Positions 1 through 11,328 of a stretch of DNA of 64,000 bases are shown piece after piece. This DNA is from Coriaria nepalensis (taxonomy: Eukaryota > Streptophyta > Magnoliopsida > Cucurbitales > Coriariaceae). A program made the translations under genes and the position numbers. The notes under the pieces are model-generated. The model did no database searches, had not been told where the DNA came from, and saw nothing but the letters and a program-made list of their open reading frames with translations. The stretch covers positions 9,679,501 through 9,743,500 of the forward strand of contig CP114493.1 of NCBI GenBank assembly GCA_027186245.1, in the 5' to 3' direction. How positions within the stretch are numbered: position 1 is the stretch's first letter; the number at the start of each line of letters is the position of its first letter.

Positions 1-1641
1 CAAGATATTTACTAATCTCCATAGCATTTAGAAGAGGGCCCAAGGTAGAATCTGATGTTTTCCCAAATCTAAAAGATAACACAAAAGGGAGGGTTAAGTT
101 GTAGTATCCCGGCTCATAGAGACGATATTTGCCTTGAGCATTTTCTTCAATGTTAACAACAGCTTTGCTAACATCAGGCTGGCCAGGTAGTACCAATCGG
201 AATTTTCTGGACTGTGTTGCATCAAAATCTTCGATTTCAGCAAAGTACGTGAATGCCCAACCAGAACCAGGAAAACCATCCAGATTCAACCGGTAAGTTA
301 ACGAACCATTTCTTCCAACAACAGCTGTCTGCATAACTTTTTGAGGTGGTCTGGTTACACTATTTACATCAATTGGCAATTTCGTTGATACCTTTTCCGT
401 TCCAGCTGCTACATCAACAAGGTAATTTGCTTTTCTCACCGAGTCTGACTCCCATATTCGGTCAAATGGGTCATCTGGGTACCTAAAACATTACAGAAAA
501 GAAAAAATATGTATAATGATCATCATCCCAAATAACAAGGAAAAAGTATTCTTATTAGATATGGTGAAAGAAAGTACCTTACAGGAGCTTCAGATTCAGC
601 ACCAAAATTTATTCTTGCAGAGACACTAAGGTAAAACTGATTTTCATATTCTGTATAGTAAATTGAGCCATTGAATTGTCTGAGCTCAAGCGTAGAAATA
701 AATGGTTGCCCAGTTGTTGCATTTGATAAACAAACACTGACAGTAGGACTTGAAGCAAGGAATATAAGCTCTATAACCTCCATTTTATCAGCATCAGAGA
801 TGACAATAGTTGACCAGGGAGTCGCCCCAAGAGAAATGTCGAATTTTGGATAGACATTGTTTTTGTCAAAGTTACCATATAAGAATGTCGCTCTGATAAG
901 GTACCGAGTCCTACTCGTGACATTAAGTGTGTAACAATACTTCCTAGAATCAGCAGGGAAGTGTCGTACTGTTGTGTATTGCTTTCTTGTCTCATTTGCA
1001 ACAGATATATTTGCTGTTTCTCCATAACGTAGTTGATTGTCTGGACTCCATTCTATACCTATATTATCAGTGGAAGTTTCTTGTCCTCCACAATCCAAGC
1101 TTATAAAGCCTGCTTAACATGTTAAACACACTGGTAAGAGAAGCAGTGGGTGAAAACCTCTTTATCAAAAGAATGTTTTCAACTCATTATGGTGCATAAA
1201 CTTGCATAACTCGTGAAACAATTCAAATTCTTCCAACACTGGTACTTCCGCAATTTGCAAACGCAGCATTTGAAGCTTGAGACAAACGTTAATGGCAAAA
1301 ATTTGGATTAAAGTTGAAACAAGCAAGAAAAACAAATCCACAACCTAACACAAAATCAAGGTCAAAACAGAGTCGCAAAAATTCAACCAAATACAATCCA
1401 TATTGAGGAAAAATTCGTTAAAACTCTTCCAACAAATGACTTCTATGGCAAAAAAAAAAAACGCAGAAAAAAATCATAATAGAATAACAATATACGCTTT
1501 GCATCTGTTCCATGAATATTCAAAATACAAGCAAAAGGCGGCGGAGTCGTAAATTGAATCATTACTACCTGGCATCTGAGCAGAGGAGGAGGAGGCCATG
1601 AGAAGGAGAGGAAGAAAGAAAAGGAGAAGCCTGATCTCCAT
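1..1641 (-). CDS. Malectin-like LRR receptor kinase, N-terminal part (At1g67720-like), runs off the left edge
   Basis: Three exons are visible on the minus strand: 1641-1569, 1109-578 and 482-1, joined by GT-AG introns with the frame kept (MPG|FISLDCGG and VR|YPDDPFDRIW). The start gives a clear signal peptide, MEIRLLLFFLPLLLMASSSS. A malectin-like (di-glucose-binding) extracellular domain follows, with LDCGG, FPADSRKYCYTL, YLIRATFLYGNFD and NLDGFPGSGWAFTYFAEIED. These motifs match my memory of the Arabidopsis At1g67720 family. The LRRs, transmembrane helix and kinase would lie beyond base 1. The family acts at the plasma membrane, and the ligand is not known from this sequence. No lesion is visible in the part present. 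Assignment to the family is strong, but the C-terminal kinase is inferred. Confidence 0.88.
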
Positions 1642-3197
1642 TTTTTTTTTATTTTTTTTTATTTTTTTGCTTTCAAAGGGAGAAAAGGAAAGCGGAGACT
1701 TAGAAAAATGAAGAAGAGAGAATCAAAAATGGGAGAAAAATAAAAGAGGAAAAAGCAAAAAAATGAATAAAATAATAAAATAAAAATAACTGTCACTGTG
1801 TATATTATTGTACTGCCTTCTTCTTTCTTTCTATCTTTGCTTGCTTGCGCTGGAAAGTGGAGCCACGCTGCTTTACAATTATAAATATTAATTTTTTTCT
1901 CTCTCTCTTTTTTTTTTTTTTTTTTATTATTTAAAAAAAAAAGGCGGGTGTGTGCAGTAATGGGACCCGCCAAAAAAAAAAAAAGGAGGCCAATGTAAAA
2001 ACGAGGACCCGTCCGATTTTGAAGAGCAGAGGAGGAGTTGAAGGTTTGAAAAAAGTTAAACGAGATGTAAGGGACCAGATTTACTACCTTCCGTGGGCCC
2101 TACCACTAGCAGCATTTCTGCACTCTGTCACGTGACCACATCACACGCCACGCTATCTCCTTCTCTTCCTCTGGTTTTCATACTATTCATATGCATTAGC
2201 AGAATAGCAGGTCAAGGTCAAGATTTAGTTTGAACAAACTTCAGTTTCTTCTCACACGTGGTCGTGCACGTGCCATGTCCTTGAAGCAGTCAAAAGGGTA
2301 GAAGTTAGAACAGAGAGTTGGACCGGACCATCCTTGGAAAAACAGAAGACAATGGTCAAAATAATAGAACTTGGTTTTTTCAACGCAGCAGTTGCATTGT
2401 TCAGAAGATTAATATTGCAATATATATATATATATATATATTAACATCTATTTAATAATGTTGGCACTTGTGTTTTGTCGGGACATTGCTTAAAGAAAGA
2501 GAAGAGGTGCATGATTGTGAAAAAAGGCGATCCCTTTACACCAATTTTCAATTCAGATTGGTCCAAACAATGTTCAAGATGAGTCGGACATTGAATAATG
2601 TATTTTTTTTTCTTTTAGCTATTATTATCGGATATATTTAAATTATTTTAAAATATTTTAACAATTATATTTGATTAAATTTTATTCCATTTTACCGATA
2701 ATGTTATAAATTTAATATTTATATCTTTCAAGATTTCGAGATTGACGAAGGAAGTCTTAAAACATAAGTAACGAAATGTCTAAACTCAATATTGATCGTA
2801 CAATCATATGATGCTAAACTTTCAACAAAATGTACGCTTTATGTTTTATAAGGTATGGTCCTGCCTTTTTTGTGAAGGTGTGTACCGTATAGCAATGAGC
2901 TTTTCAAAAAGAAATAAAAGATAGCGCTGTTTTCTCGCCTTTTTTTTTCCTTTTTTTTCTTTTCTAATGCTTGTATTAGCTTTTTACCTTTGGAGTGGAA
3001 TCTAACACTCGAGGTGTGTATAATATACCATTTTAGTGCTTGCTTTTACGATTATCAAATAAAATATGTAAAGTGAGACCATTAAAAAATATATATATAT
3101 ATTTATTTATTTATTTATTTATTTTCTCCCCATTAAAATATATATATATATATATAAAGAAAGAACAAGGACAGAAAAATGAACCTCAAGTTCTTAC
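1642..3197. other. Intergenic and upstream region of the receptor kinase
   Basis: No gene is recognised here. The segment holds T-rich and A-rich tracts at 1640-1668, 1895-1925 and 1968-1984, a (TA)n run at 2421-2442, and TTTA-type repeats with (TA)n near 3090-3160. The first few hundred bases presumably carry the leader and promoter of the minus-strand receptor gene. Confidence 0.5.
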
Positions 3198-3771
3198 TTG
3201 AAGTAGGAGTTGAGAGGATTGGCTGTCCATGGACCCTCAAACCCTGGAACCCGCTCCTTATGGGCTCGAACCCTGCACTCATCCATAAAAACATAAAATA
3301 TACATGAAAATGTTTTATGGTTTCCTACATTCTTATTTGAATGAGAGTCAAATGAGTCTAACTAACTGTCTAAGGTCTAACCAAGGTGTGGCCACCAGAC
3401 AATGCAACGATATCTTTGTCACTGAGACCCATATGGCACTACACATCCCTTTAGATGATCCGCACCTTTATCATATTTGAAGTCACTAATCCAGTTTAGC
3501 CTGATCCTTAAGAAACAAAGATAAAAATCAACACAATCTCAAGAGACGGAATTTTATGCATATGCAGTAACCTTTGGTAGCATCAGGCAAGCGACCTTCT
3601 AGAGAGAGCTCATGTTTATCCTCAACAAATTAATTATGATTACTATGGCTTATTTACTGAATACTTCTTTCATTCACACTAGGAGAAGGCGATTAAGTTT
3701 ACCGGCGTGCCGGGATGGAAAGGGATCTTTGGCCCTCCGGTAATTTCAACAGCAACAACTCCAGCCGACTT
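3198..3771 (-). pseudogene. Ascorbate peroxidase (cytosolic APX-type) pseudogene fragment
   Basis: Four exon relics lie in order on the minus strand. 3771-3703 reads [21 protein letters not shown]. About 3602-3572 reads EGRLPDATK. About 3475-3382 reads MGLSDKDIVALSGGHTLG. 3272-3198 preserves the nucleotides for a segment like HKER.GFEGPWTANPL. These are the middle and distal parts of a class I haem peroxidase, including the segment with the proximal haem histidine (ALSGGHTLG). The 5' exons with the catalytic Arg/His region are absent upstream, and the 3' exons are not found. Just before MGLSDKD, the phenylalanine and tyrosine expected in the family are replaced by a stop and a cysteine, and the fourth exon reads through stops. 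It lies beside RPL4. In Arabidopsis, APX2 (At3g09640, recalled) adjoins RPL4A, so this is probably a relic of an ancestral neighbour. Confidence 0.82.
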
Positions 3772-4686
3772 AGGGAATCAAATACACAAAATCAACGGAT
3801 TCTGTGAAGTCAAACAGAAATCCGCGAATCAAACAAAGAACGCGATTGATTGAGCATAAAAATACGATAACACGTAAAACAGAACTCCAACCTTCTGTAT
3901 TGTGACCAAGCTCTCATCAAGTCTTATCAGTAGTAGATAGTAGCTAAGTAGAGTCTTTTGAACAGGTCAGAATATATAGGCAGACTGCAAGAGACGAGAC
4001 TCGAGAATACACAGAACGTGAAGGTTCCAGTGGCTGTAACAGAGCCGTTGGATTATTCTAAAAATCGCAGGGTAGAAATGAGATGTTTATTGAACAGTTC
4101 AGATTCTTCGTGTCAGACAAAAGAAGTTTAACGAGACTAATGGATATTCTAAATTGCAATCTCCTGCAGCCACGTGTCCACCAAAAACTGGGGGCGAGGA
4201 GGAAAAGAACTGGATATTCGTGCGGCGGACCAATCCAACTTAGGTACTTCTTGAAAAAGGGATGTTCCTGGTCTCTGTCGCGGCGGAGATCGGAGAATTT
4301 CTCCGATGAGAAACTATTAATGGAGAACTAGTTAAGCAAATAATTTAAAACTATATAATTAAAATGCATTATTTGACGCATCATCAATCCAACCATAAGG
4401 GAGTAGAAATACTAATATAAGTTTTAAGTAGACATTTGCAAATATTTCCATGAAGAAAATAAACCGACAAACGACAGTGTTGAGATGTTTAATTTCAATT
4501 CTGACATTAAACTTTATAACTAAACAGAGATGAGGGTAAAAAGTTGGGTAATTTAAATAAGATCTCTATAATTCCGCTCAATTTCTCGACCGATACTCAT
4601 CCATGACACCGAACAGAACGCAAGAAAACAACATATCAAAATTGATGAAACTAAAGTCTACGGAATTTGTATGAAGGAGGATGAAT
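3772..4686. other. Intergenic, downstream of RPL4
   Basis: Nothing is recognised apart from AT-rich sequence. A short open stretch on the plus strand near 4083-4331 has no recognisable motif. The far right end should contain the RPL4 3' UTR. Confidence 0.4.
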
Positions 4687-6868
4687 TCACTGGGAAACGC
4701 CGAGCCACTTGGTGAAGTTCTCGAATTCGGTGTAGTCGCTGTCCGAGATCATAGTCTGATACCATGCCTTTCCAGCAGCCTTGACTGCAGCAGCCTCCTC
4801 CTGATAGATAAAGGGTATAAACAAAAATAGAATAAGTAACCATTGAGTTACAAACAAAATACAAGGAGTGCAAACCCCATAAAACTCAGTTTACATACTT
4901 GCAAACCCATAGAAGATACAATGAGAGCCCCAAAAAACAAACATTCAAAGAGTAAGGAGAAAGTCCAAACAATTCTAAACCAGAGAAGACAGTCCATTCA
5001 CCGCTGCCAATGAGTGAGGAAAGAACAATTTTAAGGTATTTCGATTTAAAACCATAAACAAGGAGGAACCAAGTTTCTTAGATCGTATTAGACCATCAGA
5101 AGTTTACACCCATTTGTAAAAAGAACATGGTGTCCATTCTGGTGCAGTACTAGATTACAATGCACATTTTGCATCATTAAGAAACGCAATGGAAGGCATA
5201 GTTAAAATGGACTAGTTACAATATACGATTATTTACATAACAATTACTAAATCAATATTCGATAACTAAATGAGGCTTATGTTTAAGGCTTATTATTTAA
5301 GGCATTATGGTAGTGGAGCAGGGAACTCTTCACACAAGAGCAAAAAATGTAAGAGCAAAAATAATAATAATTTAAAAGCTTATAAAATAGAGTGGACTTC
5401 ATTTCTTTAAGATGAAGAAACAAAAACAGGGTTGATTCCTTGAGAAAAAAATAGTAAAACATCACTTTAAAGCACATACTATGATAGTCTAAAATCAAAT
5501 GCACAACATAAAATTAGGTAACTGTGAAACCGAGTTTTATATATTTTATGATTAGTGAATCATTTGCAGAATATTTTTCTCTAGAAACAAGAATAGAAGT
5601 AAAGTCATGATAAACACGCGACGTAACAATAGAACAGTAAAGTAATAATGAACATCTCTACAACAACAATTGAGCTTAACCAGATAAAGAGGTATATAAC
5701 TTAATTCTAAACAAATAAGCATTCTAGAATTAAAATTCAGATGACATTTCATGGGATGTACCTTTGAGATAGGGTTCCTCTTCTTTTCAAGCTTCTCCCT
5801 CTTGGCCTTAACACGCTGTTCCTCAGCTAGAAGCGCCATCCTCTTGGCAGTCTTGGCATATGGATTCAATCTAAGCATGGTGTTGAGGTTCTTCAATGGG
5901 TTCTTCTTCATTGGAGCCCTCTTGACCTCCTTCTTGATCGGCCTTACAACAGATTGAACCTCATCGGAGTTGATAATCCTCGCCAAATCAGCATTAACCA
6001 TCTTGGACCGGGGTAGCACATATCCCTTCTTCTTCTCAGAGGATTTCTCAAATGAACCATAGATTGAGTCAAGCTTCTCAAAAGCTGACCTGGTCCAGAT
6101 CACAAATCTGCCAAGATGACCGCCTGGTGCGAGTTTTAGTAGATTGAGCCTCTCCACATTGGCCACCTCAACTCCGGGAATATTACGGAAAGCTTTCACG
6201 ATCTTCGCCCCCTCTGTTCCATACACAATCAATGGACCCTTACGAGAGATATAGCGACGGTTCCTCATTTTACCCTTCCCTGTGCGGATGGCATGGCTGT
6301 CCTTAGCCTTCTCGGCATCAGCATAAGCTCCAATCTGCTTCAAGACCTTAATCGCAGCAGAGGTCTTTTCAACACCCTCAGCAGAGTCTCCGATAACCAG
6401 AGGCAGTTCAGGAACAGTCTCAATTCTATGACCACGGGCCAAAACCAAAGAAGGAATAGCAGAGGCAGCAATAGCTGAAACGACGGCATACCTTTTCTGA
6501 TTCACGTTGATCTTTCGGTGCCAGCGCCGCCAGATCTTAGTCGGAGCAAACATACGACCACCGCGGCACATGTTTCCAAAAGCACCCTGACCGGCGCGGT
6601 GAGTACCGCCACCAGGAACGCGAGGAATACGAGACACAGCACGCCCGGTACCCCAAGACTCGGCTGAGGTTTGGTGACCAGCGCGCTTGCTGACGGCGTA
6701 GGGCTGGCGCTTGTTCTTGGAGATGTTAGAGTGAACAAAGTTGACGATATCAGGACGGATCGATGCCTTCATCACATCAGGGAGTGGAAGGGTTGCTGCA
6801 GAATCCGTTGCCATGTCGCCTTCGAGATTATGGACAGTGACGAGAGGGCGAACTGCGGCGGCGGCCAT
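4687..6868 (-). CDS. RPL4: 60S ribosomal protein L4 (uL4)
   Basis: Two exons, 6868-5762 and 4800-4687, are joined by a 961-base GT-AG intron and give 406 residues, the usual plant length. The protein begins [18 protein letters not shown] and contains the uL4 core ([40 protein letters not shown]) and the basic eukaryote-specific C-terminal extension. It ends in [20 protein letters not shown] followed by [20 protein letters not shown]4 is a core protein of the large cytosolic ribosomal subunit with a loop lining the exit tunnel. The start is fixed by the conserved N-terminus. The first exon's frame stays open for about 70 codons into the intron, but that tail is not conserved and the donor AAAG|GTAC is clear. 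The gene looks fully intact. Confidence 0.97.
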
Positions 6869-8016
6869 TCGTGGTGGTGATGGTGTGGAGGGAGATGAGT
6901 TTGAGGAAGAGTAGGGTTTCTGCTGCTTAAGAGAAATGGCAGTAAACTGAGGTGTGAGCTTTTTTTATATGCGGGTGGGTTATAGGGTTTCAGAGCCGGG
7001 TTTGAAAACAAATATACCCGACGTTTTTCGGGTTTTTGTTATGTAAGGGATAAATAGCCCTTTCTATAATTCTAGTATTTTATTAAATTAATTATTTTTT
7101 TTTAAGAGACCATTAAATTTGACGTACCTCAAAAACTTTGTTACAAGAAAACCACTTAGAGGATGAACGGGAGATGATCAGATTTATGCCTGAGAATGGA
7201 GAAGCATTAAAGAACGTAACTATTAACTGTGGATTTGTGGTGCCTAACGGCAAACAATTGTATGGAGAAGCTAATGATTGCGAAACCCGCCTTTCATTAC
7301 ACAGGTCGGGAGAACGGTCGAAGTTGATGACACGAATGACAATGATTAGAGCAATGATCCCGACTAATTCAACGACCATGAGTTTGAGTACTTAAATTTA
7401 CCTTTTAGGATTAGTCGAGGTGGTTAGATTTCATAATATATAGTTGTATACTGTCATGTTATGCAAGGGATAAGTTGCTGTTTCTATTAGTGCAAAGTCT
7501 GTCATTAACTCACAAGACCGAGGCACGATAGCTCTTGCGACGAATCGGGTCCTCCTCCTCTCATAGCTATGTTCATATGCACCCTTCAAATACAAAATGG
7601 CAACTTTATTAGTCAAAAACAAACTTCATCAAACAAAATCCTCAACATGTATATTTACACTTTGTTGAAAACGTCACACTTAAAGCAATTAAAAGCCTAT
7701 TAGGCTAGCTAGCTACTCTTCTCCAGTATCAAGTGGCCTTCAAAATGATTCTTCTGTTTTGCGGATCACTGCAACATTAGTCATGAAAGGGCTAAGCGGC
7801 AGGGTGGACGGTGAAAACTTCCGCTCCTTAATATTCTTAAGAGCACAGTTAACGAGGTGAGTTTCTGTGAGATAAGATACAGAAAGAATAGATGAAGCTT
7901 ATATTTAGATACCATATTTTGAACTTTGAAAGAAAGTGAGAAAGAACAGAAACACATACTATTCAGCAAGTTGTAAGTTCGCATTTCCACAGGCCAGGTC
8001 GTAAGGGAGCTTCTAG
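6869..8016. other. RPL4 promoter side and spacer to the RVE-like locus
   Basis: The first 150 bases upstream of RPL4 carry pyrimidine-rich stretches typical of ribosomal-protein leaders. Between 7,113 and 7,395 both strands stay open for about 88 codons, with no motif I recognise. The region from about 7,700 to 8,016 probably holds the 3' UTR of the RVE-like transcript. I see no RNA gene. Confidence 0.4.
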
Positions 8017-9087
8017 TTAAGGATACAAGCACTGAGCAGTGTATCCTGATGTTTTAGAATCGGCATCGTATGTTGACAAGTACTTCTTCTAAACAGCCAA
8101 AAATAGAAATCAGTTAAGGTTACTACAATTATCCAAAAAAACCTTGAATTTAAAATCTAAAGATGCAGCAGTCCAATAGAATTCAAGCAAGTTTTCTTCA
8201 CTACCCTATTCAAAATGTTGAAATACATGAGAACCAACAAGATTGTTCAGGATGAAAGAAAACGATGATTCAGAGAGAAGAGATTCATACTTACGATTGG
8301 CTCAAAATCAGGACTAGACAAGTTAAATGAGAGGTTTCCCATCAACAACAAAACCTGCAAGATAACCAATTCAACAAACAGAAATTACCTCTAAGCAATA
8401 AAAAGTTGCCAAACAGTAAACCACTCAAATGTTCTATTCAGTACCCAAAAAAAAAAAAGGAAGAGGATATCAAACTTATCTAGCTTGATGTATGTATATA
8501 AAGCGCAAACTAACTATAATGCACTTGAACTCACAGTTTCAAAGTTGATGGGATCCATCTCCTTCAGTTTCTTCACATGTCCTTCACTCTCCGGATCAAA
8601 AATACTCCCAAAGAAGCTATATATTTCAGCAAAATCTGGAAGACCTGCAAAGGTATTGGAACTTCTATTTCCACCAAGCTAAATGTTCAAAGGATATAAT
8701 TACTTTCCAGAAGATTACCATGAAGAACAGTAGCTTGATTCCCCAGCTTCAATATCTCAGACCTTAGAAGTCCTCTATCTGAGATTCCAATGCCACTAAG
8801 CCCACTGTCAGTACTCCATCCCACCCTTTTCTCTCCAATATCAGCTGAATCATATATGGAGGTTCCAATTTAAAAATCTATGGAATATAACACTTATAAT
8901 ACAGAATCTACAAATAAAATTAAGTATGCCAACCTTCAGTTCCTGGAATGTTCATAAGATCATTTCGTGGGGGCATGATTTTGGCTGATTCAGCATCAAT
9001 CAGAGTAGAACTTTCATCCCATTGGAAATATCCGGGCGATAGTGAATTTACTGAAGAAGGATAAGCCATTGAAGCTTGCAATGGCAT
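8017..9087 (-). CDS. Residual MYB-less LCL-domain ORF of the RVE8/4-like locus (173 aa)
   Basis: Starting at the ATG at 9087 ([20 protein letters not shown]), five exons (9087-8934, 8844-8719, 8644-8535, 8354-8295, 8088-8017) splice through perfect GT-AG sites. Together they give 522 bases, 173 residues plus stop, ending [12 protein letters not shown]. No stop or frameshift occurs in this part. The ATG is out of frame with the truncated first ORF, so translation would need an internal promoter, reinitiation or leaky scanning. If made, the product would carry the putative LNK-binding LCL domain without any DNA-binding domain. Whether it is transcribed or translated cannot be seen here. The open frame may simply reflect recent loss. 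Confidence 0.45.
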
Positions 9088-9253
9088 TAAAACTGTCAAT
9101 CAAAGAAGAAGGTTCCGATTATCGCTTGTCGTGCTCTTCGAGAAACTTGTCGTGCTCTTATTCTGTCCAGCTCTCTCTGGACTTGGTGATGGTGTACGGC
9201 TTCCTTACTTTCTTCCCCGATGAATCTGGAGGATTCGTTGAAGGTTCCGCCAT
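8017..9253 (-). pseudogene. REVEILLE 8/4 (LCL)-type clock transcription factor with its MYB domain deleted
   Basis: The original start (ATG at 9253) gives MAEPSTNPPDSSGKK followed by KVRKPYTITKSRESWTE, the signature entry into the single MYB/SANT repeat of the CCA1-like REVEILLE family. The next codon is TAA (9160-9158) where family members have a charged or polar residue. EHDKFLE is still readable, and then the rest of the MYB repeat (the LFDRDWKKIEAFVGSK and SHAQKYF segments in the family) is simply missing. The DNA jumps to the linker exon at 9092-8934. The later exons 8844-8719, 8644-8535, 8354-8295 and 8088-8017 are intact and encode the C-terminal LCL domain ([40 protein letters not shown]). 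RVE8/RVE4 proteins bind evening elements through MYB and recruit LNK co-activators through the LCL domain. DNA binding by a product of this locus is ruled out by what is seen. Confidence 0.9.
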
Positions 9254-9800
9254 GGATTGTGGATTGGAGGTACTAGAATTCATACTTTCTATACTCTCGC
9301 TTTATGATTAATATTATAACAATTTGCTTGACATTAGTTAAAAATAGGTGGGACCCACTGGGATTTTGGGATGGTCACCTGTGATTACTGGGCCCCGCTA
9401 GTTAGGAACATTTTGCCACTTGTTCACGTTGCTAAAATTCGGAGAAAAAAGAAAAATATTTTGAAAATAGCACCCATCCTTATTACTTGGCACTTCCTAC
9501 GGTCGGATGACACGAGGCTTCACCTATACCCAATGAAATACTGAAGTCTCCACCCATTTACTTGGGCTGACTAACAGACCCAAAAGGGACAGAAAATGGC
9601 ATAAGTCCCAATCGGCCCAAACCCAGCCCCTCGAAGGTCCCACGTGTTCAATAATATCTTATGACGTGGACGATCCCGTGGCTGGCATTTACCCACTGTG
9701 ATAACACAGACGAAAAAATGAATTTAAAATAAATAAATAAAAAGAATCAGCTTCTTCATCTAGAGTGAGAAACTGGAAGGAATCTTGATTTGGATTCAAT
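9254..9800. promoter_or_regulatory. Divergent intergenic region with a G-box
   Basis: These 547 bases separate the head of the RVE-like locus (minus) from the plastid-protein gene (plus). A canonical G-box, CACGTG, sits at 9641-9646, with an ACGT-core element (GACGTGG) about 20 bases further on. I did not find an exact evening element. Assignment as a shared promoter is inferred from the head-to-head layout. Confidence 0.45.
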
Positions 9801-10370
9801 ATGGATATTCAGGTTCGAATCGGAAGTAGCATAATAGCATCTTCTCACACTTTCTGCTTCAGAAACAATCAAATATTATCATCCTCCTCCTCCTCCTCTT
9901 CTTCTTCTTATAATTCTTCCTCGTCTATCAGAAAGCTTAGAACCAGACCGATCTGCTCGAGCCGGAATTTCAAAGAACCTAAACAGGAAGGTGAAGACGA
10001 CGCTAATGGTGGCAAAGGTAGCATCTTCTCGCTTGTTTTCTTCAATTTGAAACCCTATATATTCTCAAAGCATTGATTTTTATCATTTTTTTTTTCAGGT
10101 GAGAAATCCTCGACAGATTGGGATAGGGCATGGTCGAGCTTTAAGAAGAAGGGGAAGAAAAACATCTTCTTCTCACAGTTTTCTCCTAACAAGTATGTGA
10201 GTTGGAATCCAAGGCAATCGAATTACCCTTTGTCGGAGGAGGTGGACCCCATTAAAAGAGCAGAGAGGTCGAACCTCATGTTATGGACTAGCCCAAAGTT
10301 TACTCTAGCTGGTGCCATTGTAATTGTCACGTTTCTTTTAGTTTACACCATCGTTGCACCAATCAAGTAA
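9801..10370 (+). CDS. Small plastid-targeted single-pass membrane protein, function unknown
   Basis: Two exons, 9801-10017 and 10099-10370 (acceptor TTTTTTTCAG), give 162 residues. The N-terminus is rich in serine (a run of ten from about residue 31) and basic residues with no acidic ones, typical of a chloroplast transit peptide. The mature part has a conserved-looking stretch, SQFSPNKYVSWNPRQSNYPL, then EEVDPIKRAERSNLMLWTSP. One hydrophobic helix near the C-terminus (FTLAGAIVIVTFLLVYTIVA) is followed by PIK and the stop. I believe it is a conserved plant protein but cannot name it. The terminal bases AAG TAA GT also read as a good splice donor, so a longer isoform with a third exon cannot be excluded. 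Confidence 0.75.
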
Positions 10371-11328
10371 GTTTTATACTTTTTCACAACTTACAAGAAA
10401 GATTGGTGCTAGAAGTTGATATGTATACGCAACTTAAATTCTTATCTCGTTTTATGAATCAGTTGAATATTCATCTCTCTGCTTTGCTCTGTTTTTAACT
10501 TTTATAATTACTAATAAGTAATTCTATATAGCTGAATATCCGTGTAATATTGAAAAATGGATATAGCCGACCCGAAAACGTCGGGTAAGAGCCTAGATGA
10601 TGATGATACAGCTGAATACTCGCTCGTAATTTCTCTGTGAATGAATTGATTGCGTTAAAATTTCAACTTTTCAAGTAGAAAGCCATTTGGAAGATGAAGT
10701 TGAATCAATTTTTAGTCCATAGTCAACGAACAAGAAGTGACGTTTTCTATTCTTCTCTTATCTCTTTGTTGCACTGGAAATTGGGATTCTATATCTAAAC
10801 ACGTTTTCGTTTTTACCATAATCTGAAATGAATTCCCTTTGGTTTGTTCCTAGTAGACAGTGTTGAGACATTTGTTAGGTATGTCTGCCCTTGAAACTAC
10901 ACAAGCGTTCTATAGTCATTTTTAAAGTGGGACTACATAGCTTTCTGCTACAGCGTTGCGTTTTTACAAATGTTGTCTGGTGATTCTGGTCCATCTTTTG
11001 ACTTAGCCTTAAGTCCATGGCGGACCTTTGACGATAGAAAGACATTCTAGGGACTCTATATATCAGCAACAACAATGGTTCATCACATTGCATACTTGTT
11101 TCAGCAGCCTCTTCTCTCTACTTTGTAGGGTCAGAGAATAAAACAACATCATAAACATCGAATCTCATTTCTTTTTTTTCTTTTTTTTGAAAGGCCATAA
11201 TATATTCTCATTAAGGGTATTAGGCGCTCAAAGACCCCAATCGTCCAGAGTATAGGGGAAATCAAACCTCTTTTCTTGTCCCTGGTTTTCTTTACTTTGT
11301 TTCTCGAGCTTTCTTCGAGTTAGTAACA
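10371..11328. other. Intergenic, with a possible retroposon 3' tail
   Basis: No gene is recognised. About 11,172-11,262 read on the minus strand ends in GGCCTTTC followed by an A-rich tail, which resembles the 3' end of a plant LINE. No clear target-site duplication was found, so this is only a suggestion. The last 100 bases should hold the leader of the next gene. Confidence 0.3.

Noticed and set aside
3262..3273. tRNA/SINE box-B-like GGTTCGAGCC on the minus strand
   Set aside because: It falls inside an ascorbate peroxidase exon relic whose neighbouring sequence aligns with the protein, so the match is coincidental.
5552..5761. Long C-terminal extension of RPL4 reading into the intron
   Set aside because: The extension is not conserved, and a proper donor plus the conserved last exon at 4800-4687 give the standard 406-residue protein.
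4801..5761. Possible snoRNA in the RPL4 intron
   Set aside because: I looked for paired C and D boxes on the coding strand and found no convincing pair with flanking stem.
7113..7395. Overlapping open frames of about 88 codons on both strands
   Set aside because: No motif, no splice context and no resemblance to a known family. Both-strand openness is expected by chance at this length.
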